Part shown: positions 22,536 to 33,240 of the stretch, in pieces | Layout: each line of letters starts with the position of its first letter | Position numbering within the stretch: position 1 is the first letter of the stretch | Assembly: GCA_018907035.1 (NCBI GenBank) | Contig: JACCIC010000151.1 | Coordinates: 1,178,001-1,242,000 of the forward strand | Reading direction: 5' to 3' | From: Sycobia sp. Sy_11 | Lineage: Eukaryota; Arthropoda; Insecta; Hymenoptera; Epichrysomallidae | DNA: 64,000 nucleotides | Notes under the pieces: generated by a model | Databases searched by the model: none | What the model was told of the DNA's origin: nothing | The model's input: the letters and a program-made list of their open reading frames with translations, nothing else | Program-made: the position numbers and the translations under genes

Positions 22536-24486
22536 ATGGAAATGTATCGAGTCACCGGACGAGGCAGAGGACTGCGTCGATCGGTCATGTCCGATCAGGC
22601 CAAGAGACCTGGGGACACAGAAATCTCCCCATCCCTCGGATACGATCCGCAAAAAATGTGGGGACCAACCCCCATAAACGTAACCGCACCTACGGTAAAT
22701 ACACGCAGGGTATCCCCCAACCGATTCGACACTACCCTCGATATGGGGAAATTAACCGAGGCCCTCGAAGAGGTGCAGCAAATCGCGGCTGAACTTCAAT
22801 TCAATTCAGCCCCGATACAACGCAGAAGCTCACCGAAGAGGAACTGGCGATGAAAATTATACCAATGGCCGATGCTTCATTCAGCCTCTCGCTATTGGAT
22901 ACCAATATACCAACCCTCAAGGACCTCGAAAATCCCACCCAAACCCAACCCATACCGATACCGAAAATCAACCACACCCCAATACCGAGAATATAGAGGA
23001 GTTAGCTCAAGATGAGCACGTGCGTCTGGAAAAACGTAAAACTACCACATCAACATCTGAAGAAGTAATAAAGGAGATAGCACAAGAGTGCGAGTAAAAA
23101 GTGCCGTAAAACTACGGCAAACGCATGGAATAACGGAAATCGCACAACAACAGTGTGCCCGTCCGGAACAATGTAAATCTACCACAACAACACCTGAAGA
23201 ATTCGGAGAGAAGTTAGACCTAGAAGAGAAAGAAGAAATCGTCGAAGAATATCTGCAAAGATTGGAAGATATGACGCCGGCAAAGGAGGAGGAAGACGGC
23301 TATGTATCAGAAGCGGCCTCGTACAGAACGGCAACACTCGAACCGTCTTGTACTAAGGTTAGGGTACAAAAGGAGTTTACCCGGCATAACCAGATACGAT
23401 CGGTCAGTCCGTTACTCTATAGGCCAGGGCCAAGGATTTTTAAGCGACCACCTCCCAGAAAGACACATCCACCTAGAAGTGTGCAAAAAGCAGTGTATGT
23501 GAGCACCTCGGAACATGGTGACGTTAGATTATATCGCGGAGACCGATGTACATTTATGTGGTCTGTCGCGACACAGCAGTCGGAGATGCTACAACCCCAC
23601 CTAAGCGCACACGATGCTCACGACAGCACCAAGGAGAAATGCATTATCTCGTCAAAATACAAAAAGACGGCAGATGATGAAGTCGCAGAAATCCAACAAG
23701 TAGCCCCACTTCAAGAAACCACCCCCATATCGCGCCCACATACCGTCATACCACCCCACAACCCCAAACATCGCATTGGAATCAATAAGGGATTTAACCC
23801 GTTCACAATACCACCACGCAATGGCGAGTGTATAAATTATAAATTAAATATAAATGGCGCACCACAGAACAAAGAAACAATGGAAACCAGACCAGTGGCT
23901 AGCCTGAACAGCTCAGCGGACGAAGAAATTATAGAAGAAATTATTCCCGCGAACCAAAGCAAGATCCCAGGCTTAATGGATTCCCTTGTCACCCCACCAC
24001 CCAATTTTATTCCGCCCATACGGCCCCATCTTTCAATCCCCACGACGCCACTTCCAGGTCAGGGAAGTGTGCGAAATCGGTCCTTCACGGGCCCAGCAGG
24101 GGCAGAAGGTACGGACCATGGCGAGTCAGCAGTAACACACTGCTGGTACTGTGGCGGGGACGGTCACCGCTATTCCGCCTGCCCACCCGCCAGATCCAAG
24201 AAATTCTGCTAGATGTGTGGCAGAGCGAACATGCACATCCTGCTTGCGGCGGTCGACCCCTGCCGTTCCATCTTGGGAGCGAGAGGACGATAGATCTGAT
24301 ACGAAGACGACACGTCAGGTGTCGGAAGAGGCTCAGGTGCCAGAAGGTATGGCGCAAGTCAACGAAGAGGTGATGGTCACGCAGCCAATGATAGAGCGAA
24401 TCATCAAACAAGCAGCAGCCGCTGCGGGAAATCAGCAACCACTGCTGATTCTAATGCCGGGAGCAACAGGCTACGTGAACAAATAG
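22536..24486 (+). pseudogene. Post-pol ORF3 with a CCHC zinc knuckle
   Basis: A second long coding region after integrase, where gypsy elements carry env or nothing. Open pieces: 22536-22853 (105 aa), 23088-24212 (374 aa, same frame) and 24151-24486 (different frame, ending LILMPGATGYVNK). There is no signal peptide or transmembrane segment, so it is not a typical envelope. The 374-aa part is acidic and Pro-rich and has a clean knuckle at 24141-24182 (CWYCGGDGHRYSAC), followed by a second Cys cluster after the TAG at 24210. It resembles a gag nucleocapsid. It could be an accessory nucleic-acid-binding protein, or the gag of another element inserted here. Confidence 0.6.
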
Positions 24487-24567
24487 ACCGCCGGTTGCTG
24501 AGTGCCCACGCTGTCGCAGAAGACACGGGCGATTTAAATCGGGGATGATGTAAGAGAGGCACACGTA

Positions 24568-24584
24568 GAAATGACGCCCAGCGC

Positions 24585-24620
<36 letters not shown>

Positions 24621-25112
24621 GGCGCGCGGACAGGATTATATAAAATAGCGCTCAAGGGATGCAAACGGCGCAGATACATATAAATGACGCCCAATGCATA
24701 CATATAAAATGGACACATATATATAAATGGCGTACGGACAGGCAGGTAAAATGGCGCTGATAATCGGAAAAGTTATATAAAAATGTTATAAAATGGCGCC
24801 GAAAGTTGCATATAATACGATATATTGATGACACTCAATGGATACAAATGAAAAACATACGTATAAATGGCGTCTGGTATCATATACAAAGGCGCATAGA
24901 TGTAGAATGGCGCCGATGCATATAAATGGCGCCCAACACATAAATGGTACCCAACGCATACGAATGTGGTATATAAAATATTATATATAAATGGCGCTTA
25001 ACGAATGTATATAAAATGACTTATATAACATGGCATATAGTATAAATAGTGGGCACCATATGAGATGGCTGGTACTGAATAAAATGGGCCATACTATATA
25101 AAATGGCGCGTC
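24568..25112 (+). repeat. Diverged array of TATAAATGGCGC-like units
   Basis: About 17-19 imperfect copies of a unit centred on ATAAATGGCGC, spaced irregularly at roughly 15-60 bp, with a (TA)n run at about 24590-24617. The clearest copies are near 24617, 24724, 24751, 24791, 24863, 24906, 24923, 24989 and 25101. Several are followed by CC or CCG, so they read like the first ten bases of the primer site at 14415. TGCATA and CGCATA also recur between units. Function unknown. Confidence 0.75.
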
Positions 25113-25279
25113 CTGTGAGGTATATCGATGCAGCAACTGAAGAAGAATCAGTACTCCTAACGTTTTTCCCCTACGGCCATCCCCATGATTCCTCCACCAT
25201 GTCTCGCAAGAGGAAACGGCACCCATGTATCTCCATGGAAAATATATATGGAGTATGCGCGAATCGTGTTAAGGGATGA
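25103..25279 (+). CDS. Short ORF of 58 aa at the end of the repeat array
   Basis: Begins at the ATG of the last ATGGCGC unit (MARPVRYIDAATEEES) and ends at the TGA at 25277-25279. It contains a basic SRKRKRHP stretch like a nuclear localisation signal. No family is recognised. It lies between ORF3 and the 3' edge of the element. It may be a minor retroelement product, an exon, or chance. I treat it as hypothetical. Confidence 0.3.
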   Translation: MARPVRYIDAATEEESVLLTFFPYGHPHDSSTMSRKRKRHPCISMENIYGVCANRVKG

Positions 25280-25397
25280 CCTGGAAAATTGAAAAAAAAA
25301 AAAAAGATACTAAAGCCAACCCTTAGCTGAGATACGGTGATGGCACAGCGTCGGTGGGTGAGGACGAAAGTAACAGCACTAATTAGAAGAGCGCACA

Positions 25398-25526
25398 ATG
25401 GCTCCCATAGTAACCAGGCTACTTGCTCGCCCCACCAACGTCATACCAACCTTTGATAACTGGTACGTCACTAACGACGACAATTTTTTCCAGCGAACAT
25501 TCGTCAAGCAGAGGAAGAAGAAGTGA
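25398..25526 (+). CDS. Short ORF of 42 aa
   Basis: Starts MAPIVTRLLARP, ends FVKQRKKK and a TGA. The basic tail and plausible composition are the only positive signs. No homology is recognised. It could be a 3' exon or remnant of the preceding element. Confidence 0.25.
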   Translation: MAPIVTRLLARPTNVIPTFDNWYVTNDDNFFQRTFVKQRKKK

Positions 25527-25914
25527 ATCGCAAGAAAGGAAGCGAAGTGCTTGCGAGAGTAACGCAGAAGCGAGCATTAGGAACTTGATTATGTATATGT
25601 AGGCTAGGATACACATTAACAATCGTTATAGGTTTTTTTTCTTTTCTCACGCAATGATAGTTTACTTTTTTCTAGGATAAGTTTTGCGTTAGCAATAGGT
25701 TAGAATAGGGCTTAGTTTATAATTAGATGTAGCGAAGTAGCAATAGCAAAATAAATAGAATTGTATCGAGTCACAGCGAGCAACCGATGACCAAACTCCA
25801 CACCAACGGGTGTAATCATATTTTTCATTTTTCATTATCCTAAATTACTTTTTTTTGTTTCTCTTTAGTACCCATGCGAAGGATAAACCAAGGGTTGTCG
25901 TGTTTCCCTAAATC
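25527..25914. other. Non-coding DNA
   Basis: No gene is seen. An AATAAA lies at about 25750. It may be the decayed 3' end of the gypsy element, but no LTR copy is recognisable. Confidence 0.45.
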
Positions 25915-26008
25915 ATGTATTATCCCCTACCGTGTTTTCGTCGAATAATGTATTATCCCCTACCGTATTTCGTCAAATTATGTATTATCCCCAACTGTGT
26001 TCCCCAAT
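25915..26008. repeat. Three-copy tandem repeat, about 32-34 bp unit
   Basis: Three copies of a unit containing ATGTATTATCCCCTACCGT, followed by TTTCGTC-like sequence. The third copy is more diverged. Confidence 0.85.
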
Positions 26009-27884
26009 GCATACCGACAATGTTTACGTATTAAACGGCGATTAAATGGGACCTGCAAGTAAAGCTGATATTTATTAAGGAAAAATGAATTCTTTTGTAA
26101 ATGGACCAGTTGTACTCTATCTACTAATTCATAGAATTCACACTTTCGCAATCCACTTAGTTCTCCTAATTCTATAAGAATTGAATTACTAGCTAAAGCT
26201 CTACAATTTTTAGTCATTTATTTACCTTGATTCTTGCGAACGTTGTATGTCTTTGTTTTGCTTTTAAAGTTTTTAAAGTTATATGATTGTAAAAATAATA
26301 TAAGTTATATATTTAATATAAAAAGTATATATTTATAGTATATATTATGTATTTATATAATACTTATATATAGTACATATTATAAGTAAAACTATGTATT
26401 TCAATTTTTTAACGTACAAAATGATCTTTTATGAATTTTTTTTCCACGATAATCACAGTTAGCGACTTAGTTTACGTAAAATACACTATTCCATGCATTG
26501 AATTTTCATTTATTTTCATAGAATTATTCCATTTTACAGGTTTTTTGAATTTGAGGGTAGATTGCAGGTTGAAAAATACATATATAAATAAAAGGTTTTT
26601 GAAGACATATAGGATTTGTTGTATTAGTAGAGAGGAATACTTTCTAATGTGACATTAATCGATATAACTCAGCATTATAGTGAGTTTAAATAAACTAAAA
26701 TGTTTTTCAAATTCAGTATCGTGTAATAAAATTTCACATTTTTAATGTTGCTGTCAAATTCAGAATGTTAAAAAAAAGACTATTCAGTAGAAGATCAAAA
26801 GATAGGAGGAATTAGAACTTGTAAATAATAATATTATTTATAATATTATTTACAAGTTCTAATTCTTCTCAATTGTCTTATAATTAGTATTAGTAGTTTA
26901 TAGTCTTCTGTATTTGTAATAAATATTCACATTAATCCTAATGGTCCGCGAAATTTATTTGTTGGAATGTATATGTAGTAATTAAAATATTTTCAAAACA
27001 TATATCTCCCTAAACATATATAAAATTATAGTTACTAGTTTAAGTTATATTCGTCGTTTGAAAAAATTAAAAGGGATTTTTCTTTACAATAATACTAATT
27101 AATTAAAACTATTTCAGTCCTTTAACACTTATGTCATTTCAAATTTTGTTAATCAAATGTATGTATCATGAATTAATGTAAACGAATAAGAAGATTTTAT
27201 TCAGTGCTTCTATTACTTATAAACCGGTTTTTTTAACAAAAAGGAATATAGCAATATAGGCTATATACTAATTTAATAAAATGCTCATGGGAGTACAGAG
27301 TAAGTAAGATACCTTTTTCAGTTAAAGCGACAAAAGGTCAATAAGGTTCAAATAGTGTTAGGATTATATGAGACTGTGCCATACAGCATAATCATTTACT
27401 TATTTACCTTATTATTATTATTATTAAATGCTCTATATTTTATAATAATTAATTTAAATCTTATTTATAATTAAGCACTTACATGTTTTATCCTATAAGT
27501 TGAAAGATTGGCTTTCTTTACCCTTATATAAGTAATTTAGTTCTATCGCTTTCCACACATCAGATGGAACATTATATTAGAAGTGTCACTAGCCTTACAA
27601 AAAGAGAGATATTTATGCAGTCTCCTTATTAGAGACAATCATAACGTGGATAGTTGTATGTCATATAAAAAGGGAATTGCTTGTCCAGCAGGAAGCCAGA
27701 TGGCAGTTGCCTGGGCAACATAATCACAAAACCTCACTGGTACAGAGAGGTACCTACACAGTAGCAGAGAGGCGTGTGGCGCCTGCTATTCAAGGGATAA
27801 GTACAAAGTTAGTCATGTGGTGAGATATGTAATATTAATGAAATCATTGCAGTTAAGGAGTTAATTATAAACATTACAATTAAC
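26009..27884. other. AT-rich non-coding DNA with a long hairpin
   Basis: No recognisable gene. At 26809-26865 a perfect inverted repeat has 22-bp arms (left arm starts GAATTAGAACTTGTAAATAA) around a 13-bp AT loop. The open frame at 26431-26652 is AT-rich and unconvincing. Confidence 0.55.
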
Positions 27885-28100
27885 ACAATTAAATAAATAT
27901 ATAAACTAATTAATAATTATAAGCATTTTAAGTGTTATTTAAAATAATGTTTAACTTAAATAATTAAATAAATCTCTAAACTGATTAATAATTATAAGCC
28001 TTTAAATTTATATACAATATAATTTCTAACTAAAATAATTAAATAAATACCTAAACTAATTAATAAATTATAAGCATTAAAAGCTCATTTTTGATTATTA
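27885..28100. repeat. Three-copy AT-rich tandem repeat, about 75 bp unit
   Basis: Starts near 27888, 27962 and 28036. Each unit holds AATTAAATAAAT, then AAACTRATTAATAA and TTATAAGC. Confidence 0.75.
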
Positions 28101-28139
28101 TTAATAATTTATGATTAAAATACTAGATATCTAGGCTAA

Positions 28140-28320
28140 GTAATTAAATTTAATTAAATTTAAGTTAGGATAATTAGAATAGTGTCATTAGTATATAGTC
28201 CCGTTAGAGTAAGTTAAAAACAACAGCGTTAGGTTAGAATAATTAGAATAGTGTCGTTAGTAGGAAGTCCCGTTAGAGTAAGTTAAGAGCATAATCGCTC
28301 TAGGTTAGAATAGTCTCGGA
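28140..28320. repeat. Two-copy tandem repeat, about 75 bp unit
   Basis: Two copies of a unit containing ATAATTAGAATAGTGTC and AGTCCCGTTAGAGTAAGTTA, with a partial third beginning TAGGTTAGAATAGTC. Confidence 0.8.
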
Positions 28321-29082
28321 GAGCTACTCGTGATGATAAAGTAGGAAAAGATACAGGAAGATAGGAACCAATACCCAGCGCTAGTAAGTCGCGTTAGAGA
28401 ACGAGTATAATGATGGGGACGTAGCAAACAAACCACGGTGGCGCGTTCGGTTCTCGCGACGGTGTACGTCGGACCATAGAGTCCGTGATTGCGACAATGG
28501 CACTAGAAATTACTCGAGAATGGAGCAGGGAATTGGGAAGACCCTTGCGCTCTCGCAACTCTTCCAGCTACCTGTGCATCCCCGCCTGAGCTCCATTTCC
28601 TCAGCACTTAATCATGTCAGCTGCTTACATAAGCCCCAATACACAAACCTACAGAGGCGGGCAAGATCAACGGATCCTAAGAGAAAGAGGAAAACAATAA
28701 TTCTCATCTGAGCAGGGTGAGATTCAAGTCCAAGAAAACCACCATGAGGAAGGGTGGTCAGTTATTCAGCCCTAATCAGCGATATACTGAAGCAAAACCG
28801 AAAACGTGGTAGTCTCAAACTAGGCCAAGCTGAAGAAGAAGATGACGTCGAGAAACTCCGTATGATCATCGAGAAATCATGAGTGAAAAAGACTTTTAGT
28901 AATAGTATATTAGAAATAAGAAACTTTTATACTCATTTTATATTGATATACCTTATCATTATTAGTAATATTTTAGCTATAAGTTACAAACGTTATACAT
29001 TTTTTTTATTCTCTCTTTTAAGTGTACCATAGAAATATCAGTGCAAATATCATATTATACGTAACATAAAGGGTGTCAAGGC
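28321..29082 (+). other. Possible decayed ORF region
   Basis: GC content rises from about 28380 to 28880. A short ORF begins MALEITREWSRELGRP at about 28498, and an acidic end (QAEEEDDVEKLRMIIEKS) stops at 28880-28882 in another frame. The pieces read like one broken protein, perhaps a retroelement gag. No family is recognised. From 28883 the sequence is AT-rich and non-coding. Confidence 0.3.
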
Positions 29083-29610
29083 ATGCCCCGATTAAGGCAG
29101 CAAAACCTCTGCATAAACATTTATTTATTTATAAGTTCTATTATGTTTTTTGTACCACAGGAGAATGAAAGCAGCATGATATACATTTCTATTTTGTTTT
29201 TGTATAATTTACGCGTCTCCCAGCACTGCCGGCGTAGATTTATCGAATCTTCTTTTCGCGTATGTGATTCGGGCAGCCGCGGACGTAGCAAGAAACCGAG
29301 ACGGCGGATAGCTGGCCTTAGTATTAAGGATTGGAATAGAAACATGGAGGTTGGTCCCTATAAAACCACCAATGTTACGCGGACGCTATGGTTCCGAAAA
29401 TTGTTAAACGGTATACATAGCTAGCTCTAGGTTAGAAATGAGTGAAACGTCACTCGCATCATAAATATAAAAAATCGAAGGGAAGTTCGAACGGAACAAG
29501 ATTTGTGAACCTCACTGGTGGGACTGACTCGGTACCATGTCAATTCAATAGTGAATGAAAACAAGGGTAGCGTTTTCCTATGGCTCAGCCGGCACCCGGC
29601 TTTGGTCTAG
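29083..29610 (+). other. Segment upstream of the LTR; possible 3' coding end
   Basis: An open frame at 29083-29424 (113 aa) ends with a basic stretch (RSKKPRRRIAGLSI) and KLLNGIHS. It precedes a polypurine tract and LTR start, where the last ORF of a retroelement would end. I do not recognise the family. It may equally be a chance frame. Confidence 0.3.
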
Positions 29611-30360
29611 CCGGGGGGAGTTTGTAACGCGGGAAATGCGTTACAACACATCTGTCGAAATTAGACATCGGTTATATGAAAATTAGCAGATATTTAACAT
29701 ATCAATATATGTGGTGTCGTCGTTACTTAACCACATTACACGCGAGTCGCGAGCCATACCGAGCGAAGATGGGTGGGGGAGACCTACTCTTCCCCGCTAC
29801 GCCGTTTCGGGAGGGCCGCGGTCAGTGTCGGGTCTAGAGGAATTTTCCTCTTTCTTCCTCTTCCGAGCGAAATTCAGCTCGGGAATTGCCATCCCGAGAC
29901 GCCTGCCACGGCGTACGAGCCATCGCCGAGGAGCGAGGGGCGAGTGGAGAGCGCAAGGTAAGTGCTCCTTCCCCGTTCCGTTCTCGAGCTGCGATTTCAT
30001 GAGATCGCCAGGGAACCGCCCTGAGATCAGGATTAATTAATTAAGTTTCACGGGAGCTCGACTTGAAGCGTTGGCGACGTGTGCCGCGATTTGATCCGCA
30101 CAGCGTGGAATCCGGCACCCTGGAGAGCCTGCCGAGGCGATCTACCTAGCGCGGAGCTCGACGGGAACAAAAAGCGAGCTGCGTACAGCTCGCACTGAGA
30201 ACCGTTTCTCAGCTGGCACCCAACAGAAACCTCGCCGGACCACATGTATAATTATTACCTAAGTATTTAATAAAGTTGTTAGTATTAGTCTAAGAAATAG
30301 ACGCCTTGGTATACATATATACTCCCTTCCGTTATTTCAGGAAGGTGTGCTCCGCAGACA
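29611..30360 (+). repeat. LTR-like segment with polypurine tract and poly(A) signal
   Basis: A GGGGGGAG purine tract at 29613-29620 is followed within a few bases by TGTAACGCGGG (29623). The first 23 bp form a TGTAAC...GTTACA inverted pair. The segment is GC-rich and has AATAAA at 30269-30274. A broken gag follows at 30787. These fit a retrotransposon LTR. The 3' boundary near 30360 is a guess, and no second copy or primer site was seen. Confidence 0.55.
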
Positions 30361-30415
30361 AAAAGGTAAGATATAATATTATTCTAAATAACCGACGCAA
30401 GTGCGCGTTATAATA

Positions 30416-30456
<41 letters not shown>

Positions 30457-30786
30457 AAGAGGACAGGGAAGAGGAAGGATCGTCAGATGAGAGCGAAATG
30501 AGAGGAGAAGTGAAAAAGTAGAAGGGAAACAAGAAAATACACAGGAAATTGAATAGAGCGTGATCGAACGAAGGAGACGAGGAGCTACCCGAATACCAAG
30601 GGACGACGGAACTCAACAAAAGGGATAAGAGTTGCTCCAAGAAAGGACGGGCGGTGTCCCGCGCTGGTAACAAGGAGAAAACGAAAGACGCGGAAGAGGC
30701 AGTGCGAAGACCAGTATCGAAGCGTGGCATGGATCACAGTTCCAATGAAACTCGGTGGAAAATGTGACTATGGGATTTGGCGAGTA
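30361..30786. other. Leader-like purine-rich segment
   Basis: Contains a (TA)n run at about 30412-30452 and then GA-rich sequence up to the gag start. The minus-strand open frame here is a product of this composition. Confidence 0.5.
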
Positions 30787-32084
30787 TGCTGAGCAGCAGC
30801 GAGAAAGCTACCAATGACAACGACGTGGATTCTTCACAGGTCGGAAGAATTAAAAAATTCGTGAAAATCTTGCAAATGCTAGAAGTTCTCTTTACCAGGC
30901 GCGGAAAAAAGGGTGCTGATGTATTCCTAAGATGCTTGACAGATTATAAACGGAGCAATCACATGACGCACAACGACTGCCTAGATACGCTCACCAACAT
31001 GTGAACCCTGTCCTTGAGTTCCTGCTTCCGGGAAATAATGGAGGGAATCAACACATGGCATGAATTTGAGAGAATCTTTAAATCCCACCATGTGTGTAAA
31101 TGGCATATAGATGGCCTGAATGATGAGCTGATGCGGAGGCAACAGGCGAAAGGAGAGCGGGTATGCTGCTACCTTGTATCACAGCAGTATTTACTAAGGA
31201 AATTCAAACACTTACTATAAGAACTTACTACCAAGTTATCGCCATTTTATGATTGGGAAGGACGTAATCTCACTGGAAGAGTTAGAGAAATTAGGGTGCA
31301 TGTGGGAGAAGCATTTAGCACAGAGCGACAGCTACAATGATCCGGTATCGGAAGACAAGATGCGAATCCTACAGGCTGGACTCGCTGGCAAATCAGTGTG
31401 GAGGATAGCAGGTTGTGAAGAAACAAGGGAGGTAGACGCGACAAAAAGAGAAGAGCCTCAAAGAGGGTGACTACGACTTGCGAAGAGTCACGAAAAGAGC
31501 CAGGAAAGGAAGAGAGCATGCCAGCAGTAAGGAACTCGGAGGAAATGCCATTAACTCCACCCGAAAACTACTCTGGAGGGAGGACACAAGTACGACCAGT
31601 CAGAAAATGTCAAGTACTGGCGGCGGGAATCGCCCCGATATCTCGACTTCTGACTAGCACATGCACATATGCTCACGAGAATGTCACAAAGGCGAGCAAG
31701 CCGACATTGCAATGTGGTGGGACATCGCACCTCGCAATGTCCCCAGGTGAAGTGCTTCGAATGCCAGCAACCAGGACACCGTGTACTGAAATACCTACGA
31801 GTTTGATGCTAGCACTGCCAGCAGCCAGAACATCTCTCGCGCAACTGTCAAAATCGAGCGGCCACGCGACCACTGAGCCCAATGTATCGACGACCATAAC
31901 TGATGAACCAGACACCATTGCCGGATCCAAAGCAGGGAAAATGGGGAAACTAGATGGCCGGGTGGCAAAAGAGTTAGATGCTCTCCCACCCGAAGCAGTA
32001 GGGACGAAAAATACGCGGGGACGATATCGGAGCGAAGAGGCGAGTGGGAAGACGGAGGTATATGGTACCTCATTTGAATACTAG
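30787..32084 (+). pseudogene. gag: Decayed retrotransposon gag with three zinc knuckles
   Basis: Capsid and nucleocapsid of an LTR element. Pieces: 30777-31004 (IKKFVKILQMLEVLFTRRG, SNHMTHNDCLDTL), 31014-31220 (INTWHEFERIFKSHHVCKW, RRQQAKGERVCCYLVSQQY) and 31249-31470 (LEELEKLGCMWEKHLAQ). These match the layout of a gypsy capsid in order, but frameshifts and a TGA at 31002-31004 separate them. At 31708-31848, in another frame, three CCHC-type knuckles follow each other: CNVVGHRTSQC, CFECQQPGHRVLKY and C-stop-HCQQPEHLSRNC. The open frame 31467-32084 covers this region but in the wrong phase. Confidence 0.75.
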
Positions 32085-32819
32085 CGAAGAAAGCCAAAGA
32101 GAGGAAGAAGATTGAACGGGGCGAACGTGCGAAAAAGACAGTGAGAGGAAAATATACGAGCGAGGAAGGATGAGAATGCAACACGAGCGGCCCGGGACGA
32201 AGATACAAAACGAGCGGGATGTCACGTGGAAATAAAACCAGTCACGCGAGACGAAAGCAGGAAACGAACAAGACGAGTTGAGAATACAACTAAAGCCGGG
32301 CGGAGTAAGAGAGTAGCAATAGCGATACAGGAACAGAACTCGTTAATAATAGTAATGGATGTTACGACCGGGCAAATACGAACATCGGGGATGGAAAGAA
32401 GAAAGCGTGCAATAATGTGCAAAACAGCCGGAGGGAAGGGATGCAAGCGGACCCCGGTAGACCTACCGGGTGGACCCCCCACCGCGGCTTGAACTCGATA
32501 GGCCTGTATGCCTAGATCTACTTGTTTCCTATAACACTCTCCAAGAGGAGCAGGAATGGGACCTGCCAAGAGACCCTTCCGAACTAAAAGAGGAGGATTG
32601 AAGAGAGGATGAAGAGTAATGGCGAATGCGGGCCAAGGTAATGAAAAGAGGACGGGAGGTCGGAACGCGATCATGGATGGGGAAAATCTGTAACAAGAAG
32701 AAACCGCGGGGGGAGGGACGAATGGACGAGGAAAACGGTCGGAAGGGCAGGATAAAAACAGGGGTCGGCTAAACCCGCTGGGCCATCTAAGCATCTAACG
32801 AGCCCATTATTCGTAGGAG
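32085..32819 (+). other. Purine-rich degenerate segment
   Basis: Mostly GA-rich sequence with stops. A short protein-like stretch (LELDRPVCLDLLVSYNTLQ) is readable at about 32490-32545, but no family is recognised. It is probably decayed retroelement sequence between two nucleocapsid remnants. Confidence 0.4.
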
Positions 32820-33240
32820 AATCATGTTTGGGGGCCTCGTCCCGATGTCGTTCGACCCCATCGCCGACGCGGATGTCGGGCAGTACTACAATTGCCGCCA
32901 TCGGGGACACCGTAACCGATAGTGCCGTTCACTACCCGGCTCTCTATGATGCGGCAGAAGGGTAGTTGACTTGAGCACATGCCCCCAATGTGCGAAGGCC
33001 CGACTCCGACACCTTGAACAGAAACAACAGCAATAGTTTAGGGACTGAAACGAGTGAAATCCGGTCACCACTGGCACTTTCAGCACCACCAGCACCACCA
33101 TCACCGCAGAAGGGAGAACGGCAACCGCACGGCAATGTCTATCTAACGAATATTCGGGCAATCCTCGAATACGCGAAGGAATTACCGGAAAATCAGCAAA
33201 GAAGCGTACACGGTAAAGCCTTTGGAAAAGAGAATGGATA
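32820..33240 (+). pseudogene. Second gag-type zinc-knuckle remnant
   Basis: One frame gives YNCRHRGHRNR, a stop, and then CGRRVVDLSTCPQCAK at 32890-32998. This is the CCHC plus second-Cys-cluster layout also seen at 19.4-19.6 kb and 24.1-24.2 kb. An overlapping frame (32990-33241, 83 aa) is Pro/Ser-rich and ends KELPENQQRSVHGKAFGKE. It is probably the end of another gag-like ORF. The parent element is not identified. Confidence 0.5.

Larger units (their letters stand above)
17819..25526 (+). mobile_element. Decayed Ty3/gypsy retrotransposon with a third ORF
   Basis: Order on the plus strand: gag (17819-19560), protease (19606-20142), reverse transcriptase, RNase H, integrase (to 22460), then a long ORF3 region with a zinc knuckle (22536-24486), a repeat array (24568-25112) and two short ORFs. 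The PR-RT-RH-IN order identifies Ty3/gypsy (Metaviridae). Every domain carries stops, frameshifts, deletions or lost catalytic residues, so it is long inactive. A 3' LTR was not found. The LTR at 13.2-14.4 kb may be its 5' LTR. Confidence 0.88.

Noticed and set aside
13198..25526. One single element from the 13.2-kb LTR through the gypsy remains
   Set aside because: Not adopted as fact: 3.4 kb of AT-rich sequence separates the primer site from gag and no 3' LTR copy is visible, so the link is only possible.
25915..26008. Possible CRISPR-like array
   Set aside because: Three plain tandem copies without unique spacers.
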